From an uncultured Clostridia bacterium (GTDB lineage: Bacteria > Bacillota > Clostridia > Christensenellales > Pumilibacteraceae), in NCBI GenBank assembly GCA_947086925.1, contig CAMUAL010000004.1:1-64000 (forward strand): a stretch of DNA of 64,000 nucleotides, written 5' to 3'. Positions 1 through 8,625 of this stretch are shown here, one piece after another (position 1 is the first letter of the stretch; the number at the start of each line of letters is the position of its first letter). Under the pieces are notes generated by a model. The model was given only the letters and a program-made list of their open reading frames with translations, made no database searches and had not been told where the DNA came from. Both the position numbers and the translations under genes were made by a program.

Positions 1-55
1 TTACCGTACTGCCCCAAGTGGGCGGCACTCACGTAGCGATAAGACGTGCGCTTTT
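1..55. repeat. First copy of a 55-bp direct repeat
   Basis: These 55 bases recur exactly at 125-179. The second copy is the right half of the foldback element at 63-190, so this is an extra, detached right half of the same element. No gene is visible before purC, and the window edge may cut the structure. Confidence 0.9.
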
Positions 56-62
56 GCTTCGT

Positions 63-190
63 CCTCGGGCTTTAAAAGTGTGCGGATTTTCGCAACAGGA
101 GCGACGACCGCGCGGGGCTGTACTTTACCGTACTGCCCCAAGTGGGCGGCACTCACGTAGCGATAAGACGTGCGCTTTTAAAGCCCGAGG
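63..190. repeat. Foldback (long imperfect hairpin) element overlapping the purC 3' end
   Basis: The outer arms 63-78 and 175-190 are a perfect 16-bp inverted repeat. The right arm contains the purC stop codon and its last four codons. Inside lie an imperfect pairing of about 80-92 with 161-174 and an inner stem of 114-123 with 130-139 (one mismatch). The core shares blocks such as TGCGGATT, CGCAACAGG, AGTGGGC and CACGTAGCG with the element at 25444-25566, so this is a dispersed repeat family. It may also act as the purC terminator, but no clear T-run follows on the minus strand. Confidence 0.8.
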
Positions 191-888
191 CGACGCATCA
201 TTTCGGCGTAAGCTTCCTCCACTCCGCCCATATCGCGGCGGAAACGGTCTTTGTCGAGCTTTTCCTTTGTGGTGCTGTCCCAAAAACGGCAAGTGTCGGG
301 GCTTATCTCGTCGGCAAGAATAATCTTGTCGCGGAACTTGCCGAATTCGAGTTTGAAGTCCACAAGGTCTATATTGAGCTTGCGGAAATATTCAATCATA
401 AAGTCGTTGACTTTAAATGCAAGTTCGGTAATGGTATCGATTTCTTCGCGCGTTGCGATTCCGATTGCCATTGCATGATAATCGTTAATCATGGGGTCGC
501 CGAGCTCGTCGTTTTTGTACGAGAACTCTATTACGGGGCATTTGAGCGCAGTGCCCTCGGGTATGCCCAAACGCTTGCTCATACTGCCTGCGGCTATGTT
601 GCGTATTATAACTTCGAGCGGCACAATCTTCACCTTTTTTACAAGCGTTTCACGGTCGTCGAGTTCCTCTACATAATGAGTGGGTACTCCCGCTTTTTCG
701 AGCTGACGGAACATATGATTGCTCATACGGTTGTTTACAACGCCTTTACCCGTGATTGTTCCCTTTTTAAGACCGTTGAACGCGGTAGCATCGTCCTTGT
801 ACGACACAAGTACAATGTCGGGGTCGGAAGTGGCAAATACTTTTTTTGCTTTGCCCTCGTATAACTGTTCGCCTTTTGTTACTTTCAT
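178..888 (-). CDS. purC: Phosphoribosylaminoimidazole-succinocarboxamide synthase (SAICAR synthetase)
   Basis: Joins CAIR with aspartate using ATP to give SAICAR in de novo purine synthesis; cytoplasmic. The 236-residue product has the family length, the N-terminal GKAKKVF segment, and the signatures LVDFKLEFG (about 175-183) and [14 protein letters not shown] (about 191-204). The ATG at 888 is preceded by AAAGGAG at good spacing. It lies 73 bp downstream of purE in the same direction, so the two probably form a purE-purC operon. The last codons lie inside the outer arm of the foldback repeat at 63-190. Homology is clear. Confidence 0.97.
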   Translation of the reverse strand: MKVTKGEQLYEGKAKKVFATSDPDIVLVSYKDDATAFNGLKKGTITGKGVVNNRMSNHMFRQLEKAGVPTHYVEELDDRETLVKKVKIVPLEVIIRNIAAGSMSKRLGIPEGTALKCPVIEFSYKNDELGDPMINDYHAMAIGIATREEIDTITELAFKVNDFMIEYFRKLNIDLVDFKLEFGKFRDKIILADEISPDTCRFWDSTTKEKLDKDRFRRDMGGVEEAYAEMMRRLGL

Positions 889-961
889 GTTTTATTCTCC
901 TTTACCAAACCCGATATACGTGCGCTATGGTTTTGCGCCCGCGTTCGGAACTTGTTTCAAA

Positions 962-1447
962 TTATAAGCTTGACTGCAACTCTTTGTCGTCGGCTTCGAT
1001 TTTTTTGCGCATTTCCTCTTTGTAAGCTTTAAGCTTAACGCCGAGTTCGGGATACTTCAACGAGAGTATCTGCACCGCCAAAAGTCCCGCGTTTTCGCCG
1101 CCGTTTACACCCACCGTTGCAACGGGTATGCCGCTCGGCATTTGCACCATGCTGAGCAAGCTGTCGAGCCCGCCCATCATAGAGGTTTGCACTGGAAGCG
1201 CGATAACGGGAAGCGTTGTGCCCGCCGCCAAAACGCCCGCAAGATGCGCGGCTTTGCCCGCAACGCCTATTATAACCTCGACTCCGTTTTTTTCGGCGTT
1301 TATTGCGTATTCGTGCGCCGCCTCGGGAGTGCGGTGCGCGCTTATAACCCTTACGTCGGCTTTTACGCCGAATTTTTTAAGCGCGACGAGCGCGGGTTTT
1401 ACAACTTCGAAGTCGGACTTACTGCCCATTATTACCGCAACTTTCAT
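962..1447 (-). CDS. purE: N5-carboxyaminoimidazole ribonucleotide mutase (PurE class I)
   Basis: Converts N5-CAIR to CAIR, the step before PurC. The 161-residue product has MGSKSD near residue 7, SAHRTPE at about 36-42 and the AGKAAHLAG segment, all PurE landmarks. The open frame reaches back to 1489, but the 14 extra residues look unlike PurE. The ATG at 1447 starts the conserved MKVAVIMGSKSD and has a GGAG about 10 bases upstream, so I chose it. Purine genes other than purC are not in the window. Confidence 0.96.
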   Translation of the reverse strand: MKVAVIMGSKSDFEVVKPALVALKKFGVKADVRVISAHRTPEAAHEYAINAEKNGVEVIIGVAGKAAHLAGVLAAGTTLPVIALPVQTSMMGGLDSLLSMVQMPSGIPVATVGVNGGENAGLLAVQILSLKYPELGVKLKAYKEEMRKKIEADDKELQSSL

Positions 1448-1479
1448 ATACTTTATCTCCGTAAAACAATTACCGTTTA

Positions 1480-1508
1480 ATTGTACCAAATTCGTGCAAA
1501 AAGGTCAA
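1480..1508 (-). promoter_or_regulatory. Promoter of purE-purC
   Basis: On the minus strand, TTGACC (1503-1508), a 17-base spacer, then TACAAT (1480-1485). The predicted start leaves a leader of roughly 25 bases with the purE Shine-Dalgarno. No purine riboswitch fits in this leader. Confidence 0.6.
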
Positions 1509-1591
1509 TCGAATTTATGTATCATTGTTAGACGGAACGCGCTCAAAATAACATACATAATCAAGTGCGAATATCAAATCATACGTTTTAC

Positions 1592-1649
1592 TTGATTTTT
1601 GCGCGATTTCATAGTAAACTATGACTGTACGGCAAAATTCGGGTATAAT
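1592..1649 (+). promoter_or_regulatory. Tandem promoter candidates for the phosphatase-kinase pair
   Basis: Two sigma-A-like boxes face the PP2C gene. The first is TTGATT (1592-1597), 17 bases, TAAACT (1615-1620). The second is ATGACT (1621-1626), 17 bases, TATAAT (1644-1649). The second has a perfect -10 and would give a leader of about 50 bases. Which one is used cannot be told from sequence. Confidence 0.45.
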
Positions 1650-1707
1650 GGGTATCCGCGGCACACTGCCGTATCCTAACTTTAAATACACGCTACGGAG
1701 CAATAAA

Positions 1708-2523
1708 ATGAAAATATCGGCGGCAAGTATTTGCAAGCAAGGCGGCAGAGAATACAATCAGGATTTCGTGTGCGGCACGGTGAACGGAAACGAAGCGTGC
1801 TTAGTCGTATGCGACGGACTCGGCTCGTATATAGGCAGTGAAGTCGCAAGCAGACTGTGCTCCACAAAAATAGTCGATTCGTTTTTAAAACTGCGCGAAT
1901 CCGACCCGCCGCGCGCTTTTCTGCCCGAAACCGTACAATCGTTTATACACTCGGCGCATAATTATGTTGCCGCATACAAAGAGCAAACTCCCGAAATACG
2001 TTCGAGCTGTACAACGGTTGCGTGTTGCGTTACAAACGGAGCAACAACGGTAATGAGCCATATAGGCGACACGCGAATTTATCTTTTTAAGGGCGGCAAA
2101 CTGTCGTACCAAAGCAAAGACCATTCGCTCAGTCAGGTTGCGGTCGACATGGGTCAGATTACCTTGCGCGAAATCCGCACGCACAAAGACCAAAACAAAC
2201 TTACCCGCGTGCTCGGCAACGATTATTACATTGCCCCCGACTGCGAGGTGCGCACCGAGCCGCTCACCGCAGGCGACGCGATAATAATATGCACCGACGG
2301 CTTTTGGGAATACGTTTACGAAGAAGAAATGGAAGAAGACCTTGTTTCATCGGCAAACGCGGACGAGGCTATATTTAAAATGGAACAGCGGCTTTTGGCG
2401 CGCGTCGGAAGATACAACGACAATTATTCCGCAGTTGTCGCTATGATAACGGAATCGGAGCAACCCGCCGCAGAGAACGAAAACCACGAAGGAGGCGCAA
2501 GTAATGGCAAGAGTCAGAACTAA
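1708..2523 (+). CDS. PP2C-family (Stp1-like) Ser/Thr protein phosphatase
   Basis: A 271-residue metal-dependent phosphatase. Visible landmarks are GGREYNQD (about 12-19), VCDGLGSYIGSE with the metal-binding Asp-Gly near 36-37, SHIGDTRIYL, CTDGFWEYV and the terminal RYNDNYSAVVA, in the order expected of PP2C. The track frame opens at 1621, but the ATG at 1708 has GGAG upstream and starts right before the conserved region. Its last 20 bases overlap the kinase gene at 2504, so the pair is translationally coupled. It presumably removes phosphates placed by that kinase (inference). No signal peptide or membrane segment. Confidence 0.92.
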   Translation: MKISAASICKQGGREYNQDFVCGTVNGNEACLVVCDGLGSYIGSEVASRLCSTKIVDSFLKLRESDPPRAFLPETVQSFIHSAHNYVAAYKEQTPEIRSSCTTVACCVTNGATTVMSHIGDTRIYLFKGGKLSYQSKDHSLSQVAVDMGQITLREIRTHKDQNKLTRVLGNDYYIAPDCEVRTEPLTAGDAIIICTDGFWEYVYEEEMEEDLVSSANADEAIFKMEQRLLARVGRYNDNYSAVVAMITESEQPAAENENHEGGASNGKSQN

Positions 2524-3919
2524 TAAAAACGTATGCTTAAACTGCTTCGGTACTCTCGACTCGGAACGCGTCTGCATGAGCTGTAAGAAAAAAGCGGACG
2601 ACACCCCGTCGCCGCCACATCACCTTCCGCAACGCACCGTTCTTAACGAAAAATACCTTATTTACCGCGCTCTCGGCGAAGGCGGTTTCGGAATAACTTA
2701 TCTTGCATGGGACATAAGCATAGGGCTTAAAGTGGCAATCAAGGAATACTTCCCTTCCGGCTACGTAAACCGCATGCCGCGCAGTAATCAGGTTATTATA
2801 AACTCGAAACAAAATCAAGCGGCAAGCAATCGCGGATTAAAGCGTTTTATCGACGAGGCGAAAACACTCGCCAAAATAAAAAATCTCCCCGGAATAGTTT
2901 CGGTGCGCGACTTCTTTTCGGCAAACGGCACGGCTTATATAGTAATGGAATTTTTAGACGGAATTTCGCTGAAAAAATATTTACAGCGCAAGGGCGGAAA
3001 AGTTCCGTGCGACGAAATCGTCACCGTGTTGCGTCCCGTTATGGATTCGCTTGTTCAAGTGCATAAGCTCGGACTTATTCACCGCGACATTTCCCCCGAC
3101 AACATTATAATCACCAAAAACGGCGAAGTTAAGCTAATCGACTTCGGCGCGGCAAAACAAAGCAATCTCGACGGTAAAAGCTTATCGATTGTATTAAAGC
3201 AAGGCTTTGCCCCCGAAGAACAGTACCGCACACACGGCGAACAGGGACCTTGGACAGATATATACGCGCTCGGCGTCACAATTTATTACGCCGTAACGGG
3301 AACGCTTCCTCCCGAAAGCATACAACGGCTTTATAAGGATACCATTATACGCCCGAGCGAAAAAGGCGCGATAATTTCACCCACGCAGGAAAGCGCGCTC
3401 ATGAAATCGCTTGCGGTTTACGCACGTCACCGCTATCAGGACGTAACGCAAATGATTACAGGTCTTTGCGGAAGAAAATCCACTTCCGCCGCCACAGCCA
3501 CGCGTCGCACTCTTACCGAGAGCGTAGCCGCCGAAAACGCGGGACTTACGCGCGCAAACTCGGCAAGACTCAGCCGCCCCACCGGTGCGGTGCCGTCGCG
3601 TCCCGCCTCGCTCACCGAGGTTCACCCCGAGCGCATAAACGCGACTTATACCCCCGGCATAAAGAATATCGACAAACGCGCGGTTTCGAACGCGGACGAG
3701 CATAGAGCGTCGGCGGCTCAACCCGCAAGGCAACCAAATGCCGAACGCAATTTGTCGCAAACTTCAAACGCATTTTCGCGCCCCGCTCCCAACGGTAACA
3801 TTGCGTCGCGCCCCGCGGCCGAGCCCGAACCTGCGGAACGCCCGCAACGCACCATTACGGTAACAAAGGAACACAAGCCCACGCTTATGGAACGGCTGTT
3901 CGGCAAAAAGAAAAAATAA
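2504..3919 (+). CDS. Ser/Thr protein kinase (Hanks type) with N-terminal zinc-ribbon-like motif
   Basis: A 471-residue cytoplasmic kinase. Residues 11-27 carry two CxxC pairs (C11, C14, C24, C27), a likely small zinc knuckle. The kinase domain spans about 50-315: glycine loop GEGGFG at 58, VAIK with Lys80, HRDISPDN with catalytic Asp195, DFGAAK at 213, and an APEEQY activation segment. The C-terminal 150 residues are a low-complexity Ala/Arg/Pro/Asn-rich tail ending in a basic MERLFGKKKK. There is no transmembrane helix and no PASTA repeats, unlike PrkC or PknB. GAAGGAGG lies upstream of the ATG, inside the phosphatase gene. Substrates are unknown. Confidence 0.9.
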   Translation: MARVRTNKNVCLNCFGTLDSERVCMSCKKKADDTPSPPHHLPQRTVLNEKYLIYRALGEGGFGITYLAWDISIGLKVAIKEYFPSGYVNRMPRSNQVIINSKQNQAASNRGLKRFIDEAKTLAKIKNLPGIVSVRDFFSANGTAYIVMEFLDGISLKKYLQRKGGKVPCDEIVTVLRPVMDSLVQVHKLGLIHRDISPDNIIITKNGEVKLIDFGAAKQSNLDGKSLSIVLKQGFAPEEQYRTHGEQGPWTDIYALGVTIYYAVTGTLPPESIQRLYKDTIIRPSEKGAIISPTQESALMKSLAVYARHRYQDVTQMITGLCGRKSTSAATATRRTLTESVAAENAGLTRANSARLSRPTGAVPSRPASLTEVHPERINATYTPGIKNIDKRAVSNADEHRASAAQPARQPNAERNLSQTSNAFSRPAPNGNIASRPAAEPEPAERPQRTITVTKEHKPTLMERLFGKKKK

Positions 3920-3928
3920 CACAAAAAA

Positions 3929-3962
3929 AGATACGCCAAAAATCGGCGTATCTCTTTTTTTG
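3929..3962. terminator. Bidirectional intrinsic terminator
   Basis: A 9-bp perfect stem (3929-3937 with 3945-3953) with a 7-base loop, followed by CTTTTTTT on plus. A run of A before it gives T on minus. It can end both the kinase transcript and the phage-module transcript that converges on it. Confidence 0.85.
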
Positions 3963-3988
3963 CTTACGGCATGCAATGCGCTTTGCGG

Positions 3989-4288
3989 TTAATCCCGTTT
4001 GACGTCTGATTCATCCGCGCTTTCGCTTGTCATGCTGTTTGCATCGTCTTGCCCGTCGGCGGATTCGTCGACCGAGTGCATATCTTCCGTTTGCGTGCTT
4101 TCATTGTCGCGAGCGGGCGAAACGGCTATTCCGAAAATAAGCAGAACGCTTGCTATTCCGCTTACTATGTTTTCCGAAAGCGTCGCCGCGTCGGCATAAC
4201 CGAGCCGAGTTAAAATAAGAGTAAGCGCGCCTATAAGAGCAACCCAAAAACTCCCCGAGCGCAATTTGCTTAATATCTTTTTAATCAT
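3989..4288 (-). CDS. Phage holin-like protein (phiLC3-like)
   Basis: A 99-residue protein with two predicted membrane segments: about 12-29 (SFWVALIGALTLILTRLGY) and about 41-57 (IVSGIASVLLIFGIAV). The layout FWVALI ... LLIFGI-V-x-P resembles phiLC3/Phage_holin_1 proteins. The C-terminal 40 residues are very acidic and Ser-rich, an unusual tail for this family. The start codon overlaps the stop of the coiled-coil gene (ATGA), so it is the last gene of the module. A lysis role is inferred; no endolysin gene is adjacent. Confidence 0.65.
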   Translation of the reverse strand: MIKKILSKLRSGSFWVALIGALTLILTRLGYADAATLSENIVSGIASVLLIFGIAVSPARDNESTQTEDMHSVDESADGQDDANSMTSESADESDVKRD

Positions 4289-5220
4289 CGGCAGAACTCG
4301 TCGTACAGCTTGTAGTAATAGGTATTGCCCACGCTTACGCGCACATTCGGATTGTTAAGCACTATTTCGCGCGCGTCGTTTTTGTTAAGCGTACGCAATT
4401 TAGACGCTATCTCGGTGTAAACCTCCAAGTAGTCCTTTTCGGTAGCCTGCCCGAGTGCGTTTTCTTTTTCGCGCTGAGAAAGAGCTTCGCTGTACAAATC
4501 GCTCTCTTTAAGCTGTTTGTCCACCTGTGCGGCGTGTTCTTTTTCGGTAAGGGTGTTATTGTACTTCAAAGCCTCGGTCGCCTTTTTATCCCGCTCGTCG
4601 GTTAACTGACGCACAAGCTCGGTAAGACGCGTCGCATACGAAAGGTTAAAGTCGTTAAGCGCCTCCTGCCTTTGAGATTCGAGCGCGCTTATTTTCGAGT
4701 TGAGCTCGTCTACCTGTTTAAAATACGCGTTTGCCATATTAGTCTTTTTCGCCGCCGCGCCGCTCTCCAACTCCGCCTGCTTGTTTGCCGCAATGCTCGA
4801 ACGCGCAAGTCCGCGCTTTAACATGTCGTTATCCACGTTCCGCTTTGCCGCCTCGTAGCTCGTTTCTGCCGACTTTGCCGCCGAATCGTAGCTGTCCTTT
4901 GCCGACATCAAGTCGGAATCGTACTTTTCTTTGAGCGTTTGTATCTCTTTGTCGATTCCCTTTTCGCCCTGAGATTTGAACGACGAAAGTTCGCTTTCGG
5001 CTTGCTCGCGTATGCTTTCGTCGCTCGGCGCGTCGTAGGTTAAACGCTCGTATTCGGGCGCGTCGGGCAACTTAGGCTTGCTCGGCACCTTGCTATCGCC
5101 GTAAGAATTTATAAAGTCCTCGATTTCGTCTATCGCGGAATTTTTCTTCTTTTTGTTTTCGCTTGCATTAACAAGCGAATCCCACAATTCGGTTAAATAC
5201 CGTATTCCGTCATTTTCCAC
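4285..5220 (-). CDS. Coiled-coil phage protein, function unknown
   Basis: A 311-residue, highly charged, predicted mostly helical protein. Long heptad-like stretches lie at about 75-260, rich in Lys, Glu, Ala and Ser, with an internal RGLARSSIAANKQAE segment of a kind I associate with Firmicutes phage proteins. The start is GTG at 5220, supported by AAGGAGGAG 8 bases upstream. It ends in a Tyr-rich segment (GNTYYYKLYDEFCR). It sits between the 83-aa gene and the terminal holin-like gene. An internal virion, tail-needle or injected protein is possible, but I do not recognise a family. Confidence 0.7.
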   Translation of the reverse strand: MENDGIRYLTELWDSLVNASENKKKKNSAIDEIEDFINSYGDSKVPSKPKLPDAPEYERLTYDAPSDESIREQAESELSSFKSQGEKGIDKEIQTLKEKYDSDLMSAKDSYDSAAKSAETSYEAAKRNVDNDMLKRGLARSSIAANKQAELESGAAAKKTNMANAYFKQVDELNSKISALESQRQEALNDFNLSYATRLTELVRQLTDERDKKATEALKYNNTLTEKEHAAQVDKQLKESDLYSEALSQREKENALGQATEKDYLEVYTEIASKLRTLNKNDAREIVLNNPNVRVSVGNTYYYKLYDEFCR

Positions 5221-5330
5221 TGTTTGCGCTCCTCCTTATTCTGTCGGCGCATGCTATTCTGCGCCTCAACTTGCTTATCATCCACCGTCTTGTTCTCATT
5301 TTTCCGTGTACCCCATTATTTCGCCGCAGT

Positions 5331-5582
5331 TTAATTTGTATTTACGCTTGCGGCGAAGATTATTTCTTCCCCCAAAACTTCGGCTGTGCCGAACGGATAC
5401 GTAAAGTACGAATCAGCGTAGCTAACCGCCCGTGCACCGAACACCTTGCCGCCCGTGCGATTGAACATGCGTTTTATTATTCTTCCGTCCTCGCGCGTAA
5501 TAACGGTTATTATTCCGTCCGATTCCTCTGTTGCATGGCACAGTTCGCCCGCGGACACCGAATATAACGCCTTTCTATACAC
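5331..5582 (-). CDS. Small phage-module protein, unknown
   Basis: An 83-residue protein with a predicted beta-rich fold and no membrane segment. The start is GTG at 5582 with AAGGAG 8 bases upstream, inside the end of the preceding holin-like gene, so the two overlap by 8 bp and are likely coupled. No family recognised. The tight coupling and correct Shine-Dalgarno are the case for it being real. Confidence 0.55.
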   Translation of the reverse strand: MYRKALYSVSAGELCHATEESDGIITVITREDGRIIKRMFNRTGGKVFGARAVSYADSYFTYPFGTAEVLGEEIIFAASVNTN

Positions 5583-5847
5583 AGCCCGTCTCCTTTCTTA
5601 AATTCGGCTCCGACGCAATCTCTTTTCCTTTTTTTACGCAATCGCGCTTTTTCACGGCGGCAAGAGTTGCCTTTACGTTTTGCGAAACCTCGTCAAGCAA
5701 TTCCAATCTGCCGACCAATTCGGATATTGTTTCGCGGTACTTGCTTTCACGCGTTCTGCCGTCGCGCAGTTGGTACATCAAAAGCACGCAAAACAACACC
5801 GCCCAAAGTCCGTTGCCGATTGCCGCCGTTAAAATTTCTTCCCACAT
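5575..5847 (-). CDS. BhlA/UviB-like holin-type protein
   Basis: A 90-residue protein with one N-terminal membrane helix (about 8-24, GNGLWAVLFCVLLMY), followed by a charged helical region, matching the BhlA/UviB layout (short N-terminus, helix, YxLRDxRxRE-type cytoplasmic helix). The start is ATG at 5847 with only a modest GGGG upstream. It is the second holin-like protein of the module, separated from the other by two unknown genes. It could be a holin or a small membrane regulator; motif-level assignment only. Confidence 0.6.
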   Translation of the reverse strand: MWEEILTAAIGNGLWAVLFCVLLMYQLRDGRTRESKYRETISELVGRLELLDEVSQNVKATLAAVKKRDCVKKGKEIASEPNLRKETGCV

Positions 5848-5897
5848 GATTTTCCCCTTTTTGCTTTTACTTTTTTTGTTTTGCCGTGCGGCAATTC

Positions 5898-7643
5898 TTA
5901 TGCGCCGCCCACACTCAGCACCGCGCCCTTACCGTTGCCCGTATACGCGCGTTCGCGCACGTTGTACGTTACCGTTGTGTTTTCCGCGTCCGCAGGCAAA
6001 CGCAACGAGGTGTATTCGGAATTGCAGTAATAGGAATACAGCTTTGTGCCGCGCATCACAAACAGAATACTTCCCGCAAGACACATGCTCGTAACGTCCG
6101 ACATATCGAATCCCGTTTCAACTTCGCGTACGCCGTTATAGTGGTCGTAAATATAAAGCTTGCCGTCGCCGTAAATTATTCTGCCGTTACATTCCAACTT
6201 GTTGCTTAATATAACTCTTTCGTTGTGTACTATGTCGTAAGCAAGCCCGAACCCCGAAATACGAAAATAAACGTATCCGTCGCCTATACCCGAAAATAAT
6301 CTCGGCTGTCTGTCGGTTGCAAGATTTCCCGCTATATATTCGTTCGTATAGTCGGCGTCTATGGTTTTTACGCAAAACGCAATCGCACCCATTACAAGCG
6401 CGTCGCCGCATCGGGAAACGTAAAACATCGGCTCTCCGCCCGTTTCGGTTGCCAACAACCGCACGCCCGTGCGCGTTATCTCGTAACGGCGGAAATACAA
6501 AGTATCGTATCGGAAAGCTATATGATACCTGTCGCCCTCGCGCGCCGCTACGAACATGGGATAAATAGGCTTACCGTCAAGCTGTACCGTAAACGAGTCG
6601 TAGTTTCCGTTTGCATCCTGCTCGTATATTTTAACGGTTGTGCCGCTTGCCGTAAGAAGCGAACCTCCACGGCATATTTCCCAATAGTCTGCGGTGTCGG
6701 TAACTCTCAGTAAAAGTCGCAGTTCGTATCCCTCGATTTTATACACCTCGGCGTATGCCGTGCTTAAAAACAAAACGTACTCGCCCGCAGGGTCGGTTTT
6801 TACCGAGCCTTCCGAACCCAAGTTTACCACGTATTCGGCGGCTAACGGGGTAATGGAATCTATTATGCCGCACTTATCGATTTTAATCATTCGGTTTCCG
6901 TTTACGGTTATATTCGACACGTTGTCTGTTCCTTGCCCGAGTTTAAGCGACAAGTGCGAATCCGCAGTGGCGGCAACAAAGCGCAAAGCGTACTCGTAAG
7001 GCCGCACCGCCCTCATAAGCGAAGTATCGCCGGTAAACAGCACAAGCTCGACTCCGTAAGTAGGGTCGTCTACCCTTGCGTGCATACCGTTTTCCGTAAA
7101 CGTAAATTCCGTATCGAAAAATTCCTGTATAAGCTCGGTGGTGCGCTCGCATACAACCGACGGATATTCGAAAGTTCCCCAACCCATACGCAACGGAAAA
7201 TCCTCACCGCACCCCAGTAAACGCCTTACAAGCGGATTGTCGCCGCCGCAAAATGTAACGTAATCGCTTTGCGCGGTTTCGAGATGTATTACAGCCGCTA
7301 TCTCGGCGGTATCGCCCGAACTCGACAAATCCAAAGCCGCTCGGCTCATAAATCCGCTTGCCGTTTTGTCGGCGCACAGCGAAACGCTTGTATACCGCTT
7401 GTTAAGGCAAGCAACCGACGCGGTATACTTCACATACAATCCGTCGCCGCGGCTCGGGTCACAGCTTACTGTTTCCGTAACCGCAGGCGCATAAACGCTC
7501 GTGCCGTCGGTAGCCGTAAGCGCGATAAAGTTTGCCCAATGCGGATACTTACCCATGTTTGTCCAGAAATTTTCGGTTACCGAATTATATGCCGTAAATG
7601 TCTTTCCGCCGATGCTCACCGTATAAGTGTTATGAAGTTTCAT
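5898..7643 (-). CDS. Large beta-rich phage structural (tail/receptor) protein
   Basis: A 581-residue protein with no signal peptide. The N-terminal 230 residues look like a jelly-roll or tail-baseplate domain (short strands, MGWGTFEYPSVV). The remainder is made of repeated 40-50-residue strand blocks typical of beta-propellers (for example GDGYVYFRISGFG, GDGKLYIYDHYNG, AGSILFVMRGTKLYSYY). It starts 14 bp after the 319-aa gene, with AGGGGG upstream of the ATG. From its place downstream of the hub-like gene it is probably a tail or host-contact protein. I do not recognise the exact family. Confidence 0.7.
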   Translation of the reverse strand: MKLHNTYTVSIGGKTFTAYNSVTENFWTNMGKYPHWANFIALTATDGTSVYAPAVTETVSCDPSRGDGLYVKYTASVACLNKRYTSVSLCADKTASGFMSRAALDLSSSGDTAEIAAVIHLETAQSDYVTFCGGDNPLVRRLLGCGEDFPLRMGWGTFEYPSVVCERTTELIQEFFDTEFTFTENGMHARVDDPTYGVELVLFTGDTSLMRAVRPYEYALRFVAATADSHLSLKLGQGTDNVSNITVNGNRMIKIDKCGIIDSITPLAAEYVVNLGSEGSVKTDPAGEYVLFLSTAYAEVYKIEGYELRLLLRVTDTADYWEICRGGSLLTASGTTVKIYEQDANGNYDSFTVQLDGKPIYPMFVAAREGDRYHIAFRYDTLYFRRYEITRTGVRLLATETGGEPMFYVSRCGDALVMGAIAFCVKTIDADYTNEYIAGNLATDRQPRLFSGIGDGYVYFRISGFGLAYDIVHNERVILSNKLECNGRIIYGDGKLYIYDHYNGVREVETGFDMSDVTSMCLAGSILFVMRGTKLYSYYCNSEYTSLRLPADAENTTVTYNVRERAYTGNGKGAVLSVGGA

Positions 7644-7657
7644 TTGCCATCGCCCCC

Positions 7658-8617
7658 TCAGTCAAGAAAAGCAACCGACAACCGAACGCGAACCGTGTCG
7701 GCACAGTCGAGCGTAGGAGTCGGAATTTTGGCGTAAAGCGTTTTGCCCCGCCTTATAAACAGCACGGGCTTATCGGACTGCTTGCTTAAATACACGTCGT
7801 CCGCCTCTGTTTCGAAGTCGGCTTTTATCCAATCGGTACGCGACGAAAAATCCGCGCCGCATTTGAATATGTACACTTTGCGCTCTTTTACGCCCGCAAC
7901 GGTAAGCCCCTGTTCGTCTTGTCCCAATGCTATGCGTCCCGTCCATTCCCCGAGATTCTTACGCACCTTTTCGGTTAAATTCACATCGTACACAATTCCC
8001 CAAAGGTTGTTTAAATCGTCGCGACAAATCACGCAAAGATTTTGTCCCGACGCCGAAATATCGAACACCGAGCCGTGCGCCGCGTTCACCGATTTATCGG
8101 TGCCGCATTTTATTACCTTCAAATTACCGTTATCTTCCCTCGCGATAAACGCGCTGTCGCCCACATAGTCGCTTTTGCACATTTCCTCGCCCGAGCTTAC
8201 CGCCGCACCGCTACCCTCGGCAAGCACGTGAAACTCCTCTAATATTATGCCTTCATCCGATGCCTCTATTTTAAGCCGTTCGCCGTCGGAAGGATAAACC
8301 GACGCTAGCAAAGTATATCTTTCGGTTTGCCCCGCGCTTAAATTTACTGTTGCGTAAGCCGCGATTTTGTTTCCGAAGTACATTCCGACTTTCGCTTTAC
8401 TTGCGCCCGTAGGTGCGCGCACGACCAATTCGGCGGTAACGCCTATGCTTGCCGTGCCGTAAACAAAACAAGGTTCGTAACCGCCGTGCAGTTCGCATCT
8501 CGGATAAAACGACGCGCTCACCGCCCGACGCTCGCTTACCTTCGACGCGCTCGTTTTTATGTACGCTTCGAGCTCTTGGGCTTTTAAAAGCGCAAGTTGT
8601 CCGTAATCCATTTTCAC
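7658..8617 (-). CDS. Phage structural protein, beta-rich
   Basis: A 319-residue protein. A short helical N-terminus (about 1-30) is followed by a beta-sandwich-like region (about 35-140) and then propeller-like strand blocks (SGQNLCVICRDDLNNLWGIVYD, RKVYIFKCGADFSS). It lies 8 bp after the 460-aa gene, 14 bp before the 581-aa gene, all one transcript. It appears to be built from the same kind of blade as its two neighbours, so the three may be related by duplication (inference). No enzyme motif seen. Confidence 0.65.
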   Translation of the reverse strand: MKMDYGQLALLKAQELEAYIKTSASKVSERRAVSASFYPRCELHGGYEPCFVYGTASIGVTAELVVRAPTGASKAKVGMYFGNKIAAYATVNLSAGQTERYTLLASVYPSDGERLKIEASDEGIILEEFHVLAEGSGAAVSSGEEMCKSDYVGDSAFIAREDNGNLKVIKCGTDKSVNAAHGSVFDISASGQNLCVICRDDLNNLWGIVYDVNLTEKVRKNLGEWTGRIALGQDEQGLTVAGVKERKVYIFKCGADFSSRTDWIKADFETEADDVYLSKQSDKPVLFIRRGKTLYAKIPTPTLDCADTVRVRLSVAFLD

Positions 8618-8625
8618 CTCTCACG

